Shown here: one piece after another, positions 47,803-54,673 of the stretch
Numbering within the stretch: position 1 is the stretch's first letter
Layout: every line of letters starts with the position of its first letter
Source of the DNA: Corynebacterium breve
Lineage (GTDB): Bacteria > Actinomycetota > Actinomycetes > Mycobacteriales > Mycobacteriaceae
DNA length: 64,000 nucleotides
Reading direction: 5' to 3'
NCBI RefSeq assembly: GCF_030252165.1
Contig: NZ_CP126969.1
Location: forward strand, 620,001-684,000
Position numbers and translations under genes: made by a program
The notes under the pieces: model-generated
Told to the model about the DNA's origin: nothing
The model's database searches: none
The model's input: the letters and a program-made list of their open reading frames with translations, nothing else

Positions 47803-48348
47803 ATGAAGAAGTTCAGCCGTGCACTTGTTTCTTTAGCCCTTGTGGGATCCGTTATTTTGTCGTCCCTTCCGTTCGCTCAGGCTCAGTCACCAGCGAAGTC
47901 TGAGATTCCTAAGGAAGTCATAACCCTTGCGGCGTCATGGGGATTAACGGTTCCTGAGGCTGCCCCAGTCGTAGAAGAAACTCACTATGGGCTTCCTGAG
48001 GTCACCGATCCCACTACCGAAGCCGATGCACAGCTGGTCGCGGTAACAGAAGAGCAGCTCACCCGTGAAGGCCACGTTGCCAACGCGGAGGCCAAGGCGA
48101 TAGCCAACGAGTGGGCCACCCAGGCGGCCCGAGGGGAAGCAACCTTCTACGGTGATGTGGGCAAGGGCACCACACATAATGAAGACGGCACCGGCAACAT
48201 TTACCGTCTGACTGAGCAGCAAGCGCAGGAGCGCATCGCATGGCTGAGCGGTGGCGTAGTGACCGCCCCAATGGACGGGTACGGCTTCGGCGTAGCGCTC
48301 TCTCGCATGGATGGAACCATCTACTTGGTTGAATACTTCCTCTTCTAG
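47803..48348 (+). CDS. Small secreted protein, possibly CAP/SCP-like
   Basis: 181 residues. A signal peptide ends around LPFAQAQ (residue 28). The C-terminal half, NEWATQAARGEATFYGDVGKGT and GYGFGVALSRMDGTIYLVEYFLF, recalls the last strands of CAP/SCP secreted domains, but the family's metal histidines are not evident. No cysteines. No ribosome binding site is obvious; TAAAAT at 47780-47785 may be the -10 box. Function unknown. Confidence 0.6.
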   Translation: MKKFSRALVSLALVGSVILSSLPFAQAQSPAKSEIPKEVITLAASWGLTVPEAAPVVEETHYGLPEVTDPTTEADAQLVAVTEEQLTREGHVANAEAKAIANEWATQAARGEATFYGDVGKGTTHNEDGTGNIYRLTEQQAQERIAWLSGGVVTAPMDGYGFGVALSRMDGTIYLVEYFLF

Positions 48349-48363
48349 GCTCCAAATTTCAGA

Positions 48364-48369
48364 TAGCAT
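48364..48369 (+). promoter_or_regulatory. -10 box of a leaderless transcript (ABM-domain gene)
   Basis: TAGCAT, 7 bases, then ATG 48377; no ribosome binding site. Confidence 0.5.
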
Positions 48370-48376
48370 CGTTGGC

Positions 48377-48703
48377 ATGATTCTGATTAACGTCCGATTC
48401 CTGCCCCTGCCCGAATACGTCGAAAACTTCCGCGAGAAGGTCGCTGAATTTACAGAAGCTTCCCGCGCAGAGGACGGCTGCCTCTTCTTCGACTGGTTCC
48501 GCAGCACCGATCGCCCAGACGAGTACATCCTCGTTGAAAGTTTCAAAGACGATGCAGCAGAAGCACATGTAGAGTCTGATCACTTCCGCGCCGCCCAAGA
48601 GCTCTTCCCAACGCTGTTGCGTGAAACCCCGACGATCATTAACACGTTGATCCCAGGCAAAACCGAATGGGACGAGATGGCTGAATTTCAGGTGGAAAAG
48701 TAG
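48377..48703 (+). CDS. Antibiotic biosynthesis monooxygenase (ABM) domain protein
   Basis: 108 residues of a single ferredoxin-like ABM domain: VRFLPLPEYVENFREKVAEFTEASRAEDGCLFFDWFRS, then EYILVESFKDDAAEAHVESDHFR. Family members are small quinone- or aldehyde-oxidising enzymes or dimers in stress response (YgiN-like). The substrate is unknown. It stands alone with its own promoter and terminator. Confidence 0.85.
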   Translation: MILINVRFLPLPEYVENFREKVAEFTEASRAEDGCLFFDWFRSTDRPDEYILVESFKDDAAEAHVESDHFRAAQELFPTLLRETPTIINTLIPGKTEWDEMAEFQVEK

Positions 48704-48720
48704 ACACTTGAGCCAGCAGA

Positions 48721-48752
48721 GGGATTACTCCACGGAATAGTGGGGTGATCCC
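48721..48752 (+). terminator. Terminator after the ABM-domain gene
   Basis: 13-bp arms 48721-48733 and 48740-48752 with two G-T wobbles, GGAATA loop, then ATTTCTTTT. Confidence 0.85.
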
Positions 48753-48778
48753 CATTTCTTTTCTGTGAAGCACGCCGG

Positions 48779-48784
48779 TAACGT
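48779..48784 (+). promoter_or_regulatory. -10 box of a leaderless transcript (ppk2)
   Basis: TAACGT, 7 bases, then ATG 48792; no ribosome binding site. Confidence 0.45.
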
Positions 48785-48791
48785 AACAACC

Positions 48792-49688
48792 ATGGGACAA
48801 AAGAAAACCGCTAAAAAGTCCAGCACAAAGCCACCCAAGCTCTCAAAAGTTGCTTACGAAGCTGAGCTCAAGAGGCTCCAGGCTGAACTCGTCGCAATGC
48901 AGCAATGGGTCGTCGAAACTGGTGCTCGCGTTGTCATCGTGATGGAAGGACGCGACGCTGCAGGCAAGGGTTCCGCGATCAAGCGCATCACGCAGTACCT
49001 GAATCCGCGAACCTGTCGCGTGGAGGCGCTGCCAAAACCTAATGACCGTGAAAGCGGCCAGTGGTACTTCCAGCGCTATGTTGAAAAGCTGCCAACCGCG
49101 GGCGAGATCGTGATCTTCGACCGCTCTTGGTACAACCGTGCCGGTGTCGAGCGAGTCATGGGCTTTTGCACGTCGCAGGAGTACCGTCGCTTCCTTCACC
49201 AGGCTCCAATCTTTGAGCGTTTGCTCGTCGAAGACGGCATCATGCTGCGCAAGTACTGGTTCTCTGTGTCGGACGAAGAGCAGTACAAGCGATTCCAGTC
49301 GCGTTTGGAAGATCCGCTACGACGCTGGAAGCTCTCGCCGATGGATTTGCAATCGATCACGCGATGGGAGGACTACTCCCGCGCGAAGGACGAAATGTTC
49401 GTGCACACCGATATTCCTTCAGCGCCGTGGTACACCGTGGAGTCTGAGGACAAAAAGCGCTCTCGCATCAACGTGATTGCACACCTGCTTTCGACAATCC
49501 CATACGAGAAGATCGATCGCCCACTGCCGGAAATCCCGCAGCGGCCAGATTCCGGCGACTACGTGCGCCCTCCACGTGGCGAGTTCCGCTATGTACCGGA
49601 CTACGCTGCGCGCCTTGAGCAATCCGACGAGGAGAAGGCAGCCAAGAAGGCCGAAAAGACAAAAAAGAACAAGAAGAAGAAAAACTAG
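48792..49688 (+). CDS. ppk2: Polyphosphate kinase 2
   Basis: 298 residues. Walker A GRDAAGKGSAIKRI, Walker B IVIFDRSWYNRAGVERVMGFC and a lid region RRWKLSPMDLQSITRWEDYSRAKDEMF define PPK2, which phosphorylates nucleotides from polyphosphate or the reverse. The C-terminus is a lysine-rich tail (EEKAAKKAEKTKKNKKKKN) that may bind polyphosphate. Its stop shares CTAG with the convergent mpg gene. Confidence 0.93.
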   Translation: MGQKKTAKKSSTKPPKLSKVAYEAELKRLQAELVAMQQWVVETGARVVIVMEGRDAAGKGSAIKRITQYLNPRTCRVEALPKPNDRESGQWYFQRYVEKLPTAGEIVIFDRSWYNRAGVERVMGFCTSQEYRRFLHQAPIFERLLVEDGIMLRKYWFSVSDEEQYKRFQSRLEDPLRRWKLSPMDLQSITRWEDYSRAKDEMFVHTDIPSAPWYTVESEDKKRSRINVIAHLLSTIPYEKIDRPLPEIPQRPDSGDYVRPPRGEFRYVPDYAARLEQSDEEKAAKKAEKTKKNKKKKN

Positions 49689-50245
49689 TTCTTCGGCCGG
49701 CCTCGAAAACGTGAGACTGAAGCGTCGTTGGGAATCCAAAACCTCAACGGCGCTTCTGCGTTTTTCGAGATACCAATTCGAGGACCACGCACCCAGTCGG
49801 GTTCCTCGCCTCGTGCATGCAGGTCGATCGCACTGCCATTGTCATCCAAACTCAGCCCCAGTGCCTTGCCCAAATTGCCGGGGCCCTGCGCGAGTTTGGA
49901 AGTAGGAATATCGCCGCGACGCTGCTTTGCGACGACCTCACCGGCCACCACCTCGCCAGCGCGCAAGAGACAGCCATGTCCGGTGCCCGGTGGCGCGCAC
50001 ACTATGTTTCCCGCGAGGTGAATCCCATAGGACAGGTATACGTAGAGCCGTCCAGGTGGACCGAACATCGCCGCGTTCCGAGGTGTTGGTCCGCGATAGG
50101 TGTGCGCGGCCGGGTCGTCTGTACCGAGGTAGGCTTCGACTTCGGTCAAACGCACCGTCACGCCACCGTGAGTGAGGAAGCACCCCAGCAATTGCGGGGC
50201 AACGATATCGGCGGAGGCGGAGAAGTCGATCCCAGCTAGGACCAC
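49685..50245 (-). CDS. mpg: 3-methyladenine DNA glycosylase (AAG family), 5' end replaced by insertion
   Basis: 186 residues from GTG 50245. AAG features: IDFSASADIVAPQLLGC, EVEAYLGTDDPAAHTYRG, PTPRNAAMFGPPGRLYVYLSYG and NIVCAPPG. It excises alkylated purines. The first codons now come from the integrative element: joining the flanks across the 9-bp attachment sequence rebuilds ATG GCT GAA CTA GCT GGG, i.e. MAELAGID, starting inside the end of the HAD gene. The present GTG has no good ribosome binding site, so expression is likely reduced. Confidence 0.88.
   Translation of the reverse strand: MVLAGIDFSASADIVAPQLLGCFLTHGGVTVRLTEVEAYLGTDDPAAHTYRGPTPRNAAMFGPPGRLYVYLSYGIHLAGNIVCAPPGTGHGCLLRAGEVVAGEVVAKQRRGDIPTSKLAQGPGNLGKALGLSLDDNGSAIDLHARGEEPDWVRGPRIGISKNAEAPLRFWIPNDASVSRFRGRPKN
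50231..50239. repeat. Left attachment core (attL)
   Basis: CCCAGCTAG, identical to 54665-54673; here inside the first codons of mpg. Confidence 0.7.
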
Positions 50246-50252
50246 AATCAGG

Positions 50253-50283
50253 CCCCGCCACCACCCCCGGTGAGCGGGGTTTT
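50253..50283 (+). terminator. Plus-strand terminator at the left end of the element
   Basis: Stem CCCCGC-CACC / GGTG-a-GCGGGG (10 bp with one bulged A), loop ACCCCC, then TTTT. No plus-strand gene of the element precedes it; it would stop transcription entering from outside. Confidence 0.7.
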
Positions 50284-50348
50284 CGCATGTCAAAGCCCAG
50301 ATTGCCTAATCTTGCAGTTGGACACAAAAGGACAGAAAACCCCGGTTC

Positions 50349-50378
50349 GTGCCAGACATCTGGCACAGGATCTGGCAC
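50349..50378. repeat. CTGGCAC repeats, left end of element
   Basis: GTGCCAGA-CA-TCTGGCAC (inverted) followed after 4 bases by another TCTGGCAC. The same set occurs at 54553-54602; probably integrase or excisionase binding sites. Confidence 0.6.
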
Positions 50379-50395
50379 GAAAGGCACGGCACGAC

Positions 50396-51607
50396 ATGGC
50401 GAAGTCAACGTTCGGCAACGTTCGACAACTAAAGTCAGGGAAGTTTCAGGCCCGTTACACCGGCCCGGACGGTCTCACTCACAAAGCCCCGGCAACTTTC
50501 CACCTCAAGGGAGACGCTTACTCATGGTTGGAGGCCGAACAGAAAGCTCTCTATCTCGGAGTCTGGAAGCCCCCGGCCCAACGAGAAGCGGAAGCCCGCG
50601 CGGAAGCGGAGTCGAACGCTCTGACCGTCCGGGTGTGGCTCGAAGAGTGGCTTAGGCACAAAGAGCGCGAAGGCCTGAAGATTTCGACGCTCACGAAGTA
50701 CCGGGAACGGGTAGAACGACGGATTACAGGCGATAACGTCCCCAAAGCGGTACGGGAGTTCGCTAGCACGCCGGTAAGCGCTGTAACGGCAGCACAGGCC
50801 CGAAAATGGTGGTCTGCCGTGGAAGAGCGCTGGCCTGAGTCCGGGGAGATGAACTCGAAGGCGTATCAGCACCTCCGTAGCGCGTTCGCTCACCTTGTGG
50901 AAGACGAAGTGATCCCCGCTAACCCGATTACCGTCAAGGCGGCGAGGAGGAAGCCTAAGCCGAAACTTGAGCGCCCCCTGTTCGACGTTGCCGAACTGAC
51001 CGCGCTGTACCGGGAATGCCCGGCGCGCTACAAGGTGGTGACCGCGTTGACCTTGTTCCACGGCTTGCGGGTGGGAGAAGCGCTAGGTCTGGAGAGGCGG
51101 CACGTCATCGTTGAGCGCGTGCCCCTTTCAGCTGGCGAGTACGGCCCGGAAGAACTTAAGATCTCTGTCCGGGTAGAAGACAACGTTCAGCGCATTAATG
51201 GTGAAATGGTCTCTATGGGTTCCCCGAAGACCGGTGCTGGTGTGCGGACGGTTCCGTTGTTTCGAGTGTTCTACCCGGACGTTCTGGAGCACCTGGAGAC
51301 CTTCACCGGCCCTAAGGCCGAAGACCTGTTGACCACCACCCGGACGGGTAAGCACGTCTTGGACACGTCCTATCGAACGGTGCTGTCAGGCATGAGGGAA
51401 CGCGCCGGGATCGTGAAGCGGGTTCACGCTCACGCGGGGCGGCGCTTTGTGACAACCGCGCTGTTGGAGCAGGGCGTTGAGCCGCACGTGGTCGGGGAGA
51501 TCATCGGGGATAAAGACCTGACTACGATCCTCCAGATCTATGCTCAGGTGCGAGAAGGTAGGACCGAACAGGTGATGAAGGAACTTGGAAGGGGTATCCG
51601 GCTGTGA
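50396..51607 (+). CDS. int: Tyrosine recombinase/integrase
   Basis: 403 residues from ATG 50396. An N-terminal AP2-like arm-binding part (GNVRQLKSGKFQARYTGPDG) is followed by a SAM-like core-binding domain (VRVWLEEWLRHKEREGLKISTLTKYRERVE) and the catalytic domain with Arg in FHGLRVGEALGL (about 225), HAHAGRR (about 343-349) and Tyr in LQIYAQV (about 381). It should recombine the CCCAGCTAG sites. GTG of the next gene overlaps its stop by 4 bases. Confidence 0.92.
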   Translation: MAKSTFGNVRQLKSGKFQARYTGPDGLTHKAPATFHLKGDAYSWLEAEQKALYLGVWKPPAQREAEARAEAESNALTVRVWLEEWLRHKEREGLKISTLTKYRERVERRITGDNVPKAVREFASTPVSAVTAAQARKWWSAVEERWPESGEMNSKAYQHLRSAFAHLVEDEVIPANPITVKAARRKPKPKLERPLFDVAELTALYRECPARYKVVTALTLFHGLRVGEALGLERRHVIVERVPLSAGEYGPEELKISVRVEDNVQRINGEMVSMGSPKTGAGVRTVPLFRVFYPDVLEHLETFTGPKAEDLLTTTRTGKHVLDTSYRTVLSGMRERAGIVKRVHAHAGRRFVTTALLEQGVEPHVVGEIIGDKDLTTILQIYAQVREGRTEQVMKELGRGIRL

Positions 51608-51888
51608 CCGACGACTCAATAGATTTCGAACTTATCCAGTCCACGGCCTTTACTACGTACCGGTGCTGGCGCGGGTGCCTGTTGGGGCACGTGTCGAACG
51701 TGCCCGGTTACGGGGTGGTGTTCTCCAGTCGGCACAAGGGCACCTGGAGCGCTACTCAGATCCCGGACGAAGAACCGTTGTATGCGGCTTGTAAGCACCT
51801 CAAGGGTGTGTTACCGGTCAATGATCGGCCTCAAGGTCGGGTGAGCCTCACGCAAGACGATGTGAGGACAATAGCGCCCACGGATTGA
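51604..51888 (+). CDS. Small hypothetical protein coupled to the integrase
   Basis: 94 residues from GTG 51604, overlapping the integrase stop (GTGA). Sequence features: two cysteines (YRCWRGCLLGHV), mixed alpha/beta character, GTWSATQIPDEEPLYAACKHLKG. I recognise no family. The tight coupling suggests a role in recombination or its control. Confidence 0.6.
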   Translation: MTDDSIDFELIQSTAFTTYRCWRGCLLGHVSNVPGYGVVFSSRHKGTWSATQIPDEEPLYAACKHLKGVLPVNDRPQGRVSLTQDDVRTIAPTD

Positions 51889-51957
51889 CAACTCTGTACC
51901 GCTTTGTTTACTGTCTAGGGCAACTAAACCGCTCTGGTCGCATTGTTATGCCGAACT

Positions 51958-52013
51958 AAGCCACGTCAGACACGGCTATCTCAAGGAGATAACTGTGTCC
52001 AACGTGGCTTTTT
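51958..52013 (+). promoter_or_regulatory. RNA hairpin enclosing the xis ribosome binding site and start
   Basis: Outer stem AAGCCACGT (51958-51966) with ACGTGGCTT (52002-52010), inner stem GACAC/GTGTC, and an apical hairpin TATCTC-AAG-GAGATA that holds the AAGGAG site. TTTT follows the outer stem. It could be an attenuator or a translation-blocking structure. Confidence 0.55.
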
Positions 52014-52087
52014 CTGATTCCGTGCCCGGTGAGGGTTACGTGTCGCTGGCAAGTGCCGCTGAGTATTTGGGGCTGCTGCATGAGTAG
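51995..52087 (+). pseudogene. xis: Excisionase-like gene truncated by the IS element
   Basis: GTG 51995 with AAGGAG 8 bases before it. The 30-residue product reads MSNVAFSDSVPGEGYVSLAS and then AAEYLGL before entering the IS; SLASAAEYLGL is the first helix of MerR/AlpA-type excisionases. The last codons and stop come from the IS end. The rest of the gene is not found on the far side of the IS, so part was lost. Confidence 0.65.
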
Positions 52088-52137
52088 GTGACATCTGAGT
52101 TGGCTTGCCCGGGAGGGTGGGCTGGAAGGATGTCATT

Positions 52138-52446
52138 ATGGCCAAGCCTTATCCGCGGGAGTTCCGTGAGGATGTTGTGCGTGTTGCCCGGAACCGTGAT
52201 TCTGGGGTGACGCTCGAGCAGATCGCGAATGATTTTGGTGTGCATCCGATGACGTTGCAGAAATGGTTGCAGCGCGCGAAGGTCGAGGACGGCCAGGTGC
52301 CGGGCCAGACACGCAGTGACTCTGAGGAGCTGCGTGAGTTGCGTAGGCGCAACCGGTTGCTGGAGCAGGAGAACGAGGTGCTGCGGCGGGCGGCCGCGTA
52401 TTTGTCGCAGGCGAACCTGCCGGGAAAAGGCTCTACCCGCTCGTGA
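52138..52446 (+). CDS. IS3-family transposase OrfA
   Basis: 102 residues. The helix-turn-helix region YPREFREDVVRVARNRDSGVTLEQIANDFGVHPMTLQKWL is followed by a leucine-zipper-like coiled coil ELRELRRRNRLLEQENEVLRRAA. AAGGA precedes ATG 52138. It binds the IS ends. OrfB starts in the -1 frame, overlapping by 4 bases. Confidence 0.93.
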   Translation: MAKPYPREFREDVVRVARNRDSGVTLEQIANDFGVHPMTLQKWLQRAKVEDGQVPGQTRSDSEELRELRRRNRLLEQENEVLRRAAAYLSQANLPGKGSTRS

Positions 52447-53306
52447 AAGAGCTCGCCGACGACGGGATCCCCGTGACGGTGACGTGCCGGGTACTGAAGC
52501 TCTCCCGCCAGCCCTACTACCGGTGGCTGAAGGACCCCATCACCGAGAGCGAGGTGGTGGAGGCGTATCGCGCAAACGCACTGCTTGATGCTCACCGCGA
52601 CGATCCTGAGTTCGGCCACCGCCTCCTGGCTGATGAGGCCCGCAGTGCAGGCGAGGCGATGGCGGATCGCACCGCGTGGCGGATCTGCGCCGAGAACAAG
52701 TGGTGGAGCACCTTCGGTAAACGACGACGCCGCGGCAAGAGGGCCAGGCCTGGTCCGCCGGTGCATGACGACCGTGTGGGCCGCAACTTCACCGCCAACG
52801 CCCCAAACCGACTGTGGTTGGTCGACATCACCGAACACAACACCGCTGCAGGCCGGCTCTACCTCTGCGCGATCAAGGACATCTACTCCAACCGAATCGT
52901 GGGGTACTCCATCGACTCAAGGATGAAGTCTCAGCTGGCCGTGGATGCTCTGGAAAGCGCTGTTGCCCGACGCCACGATGTTACCGGTTGCGTGGTTCAT
53001 TCTGACCGAGGATCGCAATTTCGAAGCAGGAGATTCCTGCGGGCCCTGGCCCGTCATGACCTGGTTGGATCAATGGGCCGGGTCGGTGCTGCCGGCGACA
53101 ACGCCGCCATGGAATCGTTCTTCAGTCTCCTACAGAACAACGTCCTGAACCGCCAGTCCTGGGCTACCCGAGAACAGTTGCGCATCGCGATCGTCACCTG
53201 GATCGAACGGACCTACCACCGCCGACGCAGACAACCACGACTGGGACGTTTGACCCCGATCGAATTCGAGACCATCATGAACACACCAGCCGCACTGGCT
53301 GCGTGA
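52443..53306 (+). CDS. IS3-family transposase OrfB (rve catalytic domain)
   Basis: 287 residues starting at GTG 52443. The DDE motif is complete: LWLVDITEH (first Asp), VVHSDRGSQFRS (second Asp), and GDNAAMESFFSLLQ (Glu), with an HTH_21-like N-terminus (RANALLDAHRDDPEFGHRLLADE). It has no visible damage, so the IS may still move. It may be made by -1 frameshifting near GGAAAAGG or by reinitiation. Confidence 0.93.
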   Translation: MKELADDGIPVTVTCRVLKLSRQPYYRWLKDPITESEVVEAYRANALLDAHRDDPEFGHRLLADEARSAGEAMADRTAWRICAENKWWSTFGKRRRRGKRARPGPPVHDDRVGRNFTANAPNRLWLVDITEHNTAAGRLYLCAIKDIYSNRIVGYSIDSRMKSQLAVDALESAVARRHDVTGCVVHSDRGSQFRSRRFLRALARHDLVGSMGRVGAAGDNAAMESFFSLLQNNVLNRQSWATREQLRIAIVTWIERTYHRRRRQPRLGRLTPIEFETIMNTPAALAA

Positions 53307-53361
53307 CTACACCCTGTCACCTAACCGTGCATCAGCCCCAGGGCAGAGGAAGGCAGCTACC

Positions 53362-53958
53362 TTGAAGAGACAGAACATCGCAATGATCCCAGCAAGCAAT
53401 GCGCAAGACGCAGAATTTCTCATCGGCTGTGAGCTCAACGAGCGCTATGACATCACGTCGGAGTCCGGAGAACTGCTGCACTTGATCGCGAGCTTCTCGC
53501 TCGACGCAATTGCTCGCATCCTCGGCACCGAACTACCAGAGCACCTAGCGCACGGCAACAAACGACTGTACGGCTTCTCATACTTCAATCAAGACGAGTA
53601 TTTTCTCGATCACATCTCCTATTACGGCACGAGCGACGAGCCCGAGTTTTTCGCCGAACGCTACACGCGGGGAATCATCGCCGACGAGGGTGCCTTCAAA
53701 TTCACGACCAGCCCTGTCTACGCGTTCGAAAACGCTGGTCAGGAGACCGATGACGAGGTCAGCTTCGTCGGCGGCGAACCGGAGTTTCTGCAGAACGAAG
53801 ATTACGAAGAGCTCGAGGGCTACGCCTTTATCGGCCAGATTATTGGCTACGACCTGCCAGAAGAGCTCGAAGACCTGTTTTATCTGACGTCAAACATCGG
53901 ATACTTCTTTATTCGAAACGATTTTTCTGAGGGCCTGTTTTTCGTGCAGGGAACCTGA
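53362..53958 (+). CDS. DUF1963 (YwqG-like) domain protein
   Basis: 198 residues from TTG 53362 (GAGGAAGG upstream) or 191 from ATG 53383. VGGEPEFLQNEDYEEL, GQIIGYDLPEELEDLF and GYFFIRNDFSEGLFFVQ follow the DUF1963 pattern (GGxPxxxQ, then a late GxxxFFI). Strongly acidic and aromatic. The IS ends 23 bases upstream, so its own promoter was probably lost or replaced. Cargo gene; function unknown. Confidence 0.6.
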   Translation: MKRQNIAMIPASNAQDAEFLIGCELNERYDITSESGELLHLIASFSLDAIARILGTELPEHLAHGNKRLYGFSYFNQDEYFLDHISYYGTSDEPEFFAERYTRGIIADEGAFKFTTSPVYAFENAGQETDDEVSFVGGEPEFLQNEDYEELEGYAFIGQIIGYDLPEELEDLFYLTSNIGYFFIRNDFSEGLFFVQGT

Positions 53959-54089
53959 GGCCTCGCGCGCGAGCGCGTCCGGATCGCATGCATCGCTCAC
54001 CTCCGTGCCCGTAAGGAGGCAGCGGCCGTATCGAAAACCTTTACGACCAACAGCGGAACGGGTGCCCGCCGAATGGCTGTCAATCTGGG

Positions 54090-54236
54090 TTAGATCTGGT
54101 CGAAGGGTGGCAGGACTTTCGTCGCCACCAGCTCATCGAACAACTCCGGCAGGCGAGTCTCAGTATCCAGTGCGTCGGCAAAGCCAGCCTGGCGAACCTT
54201 TACGGTCGAGGTGATGTTGTCGTATTCGTGGTGGAA
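54090..54236 (-). pseudogene. C-terminal fragment of an NAD-dependent epimerase/dehydratase
   Basis: Reading the minus strand to the stop at 54092-54090 gives about 49 residues: FHHEYDNITSTVKVRQAGF, then ADALDTETRLPELFDELVAT and KVLPPFDQI. The pattern STVKVRQAGF...DTE..F.EL is the usual end of actinobacterial SDR-type epimerases. Upstream the frame becomes G/C-rich and unrelated, so the rest is deleted. Confidence 0.55.
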
Positions 54237-54552
54237 GAGGAAAGACCCCCGGTAACCGTGAGGGGGGAGGGGACTACCCCGGCCCCCAGCAGCCGCGCCC
54301 CTGCGGTGCTGCGGATTGTTCCGTGCGACCGTTGGGGAAATCGCATGTGTAAAAGTAACGAACAGCCTGTTACCGGGCCTCTAACACAAGCGAGACGGGA
54401 CCTGTACGCCACGGAGACGGCCTGTGAGGGTTCAGGGGTACTCCGGTGCCACCCCGGGCAATTCAACGCCTTAGGTGGGGACGTTTTTCAAAAACCAGCG
54501 TTCGCGCCGGGCTGTGCTGGCGCATGAGTAGGCGGTAAACTCAGGTCCGGGC
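54237..54552. other. G/C-rich non-coding right end of the element
   Basis: About 316 bases with several runs of C and G (CCCCCGGTAACC, GGGGGGAGGGG) and short hairpins. Open frames here have no codon-use or domain support. I see no RNA gene that I can name. Confidence 0.4.
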
Positions 54553-54602
54553 GTGCCAGATAAACCACCCCCGTTAGACCCATCTGGCACAAGCACTGGC
54601 AC
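54553..54602. repeat. CTGGCAC repeats, right end of element
   Basis: GTGCCAGA (54553-54560), TCTGGCAC (54583-54590) and, after 4 bases, ACTGGCAC (54595-54602), in the same order and with the same 4-base last spacing as at 50349-50378. Confidence 0.6.
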
Positions 54603-54664
54603 GTGGGGGAAATAGTACAGAGAAAATGGTTTCTGAACAGGGAAGATAGCGAATACAGTTCGTC

Positions 54665-54673
54665 CCCAGCTAG
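54665..54673. repeat. Right attachment core (attR)
   Basis: CCCAGCTAG, identical to 50231-50239; it supplies the TAG stop of the HAD gene. Confidence 0.7.

Larger units (their letters stand above)
52069..53339 (+). mobile_element. IS3-family insertion sequence
   Basis: About 1.27 kb with terminal inverted repeats of 25 bases, 21 matching (52069-52093 and 53315-53339), each beginning GGGGCTG on its own strand. If IS3-type TG...CA ends apply, the true tips would be 52074 and 53334. No target duplication is visible at either set of ends. Carries orfA and orfB. Confidence 0.85.
50231..54673. mobile_element. Small integrative element with tyrosine recombinase
   Basis: About 4.43 kb between two copies of CCCAGCTAG. 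Contents in order: plus-strand terminator, CTGGCAC repeats, integrase, a small gene, excisionase-like gene broken by an IS3-family element, a DUF1963-like gene, a dehydratase fragment, a G/C-rich non-coding end and CTGGCAC repeats. Without the IS it would be about 3.2 kb, too small to be self-transmissible. It sits at the former HAD/mpg gene overlap. Confidence 0.8.

Noticed and set aside
50240..50330. tRNA 3' end as the attachment site of the element
   Set aside because: No cloverleaf can be formed; the reconstructed empty site is the HAD/mpg overlap.
52443..52446. Frame change between orfA and orfB read as a frameshift mutation
   Set aside because: Two overlapping frames in the -1 relation are normal for IS3-family elements, and both domains are intact.
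54228..54527. 99-codon plus-strand open frame at the right end of the element
   Set aside because: Low-complexity composition from G/C runs, no start signal and no recognisable domain.
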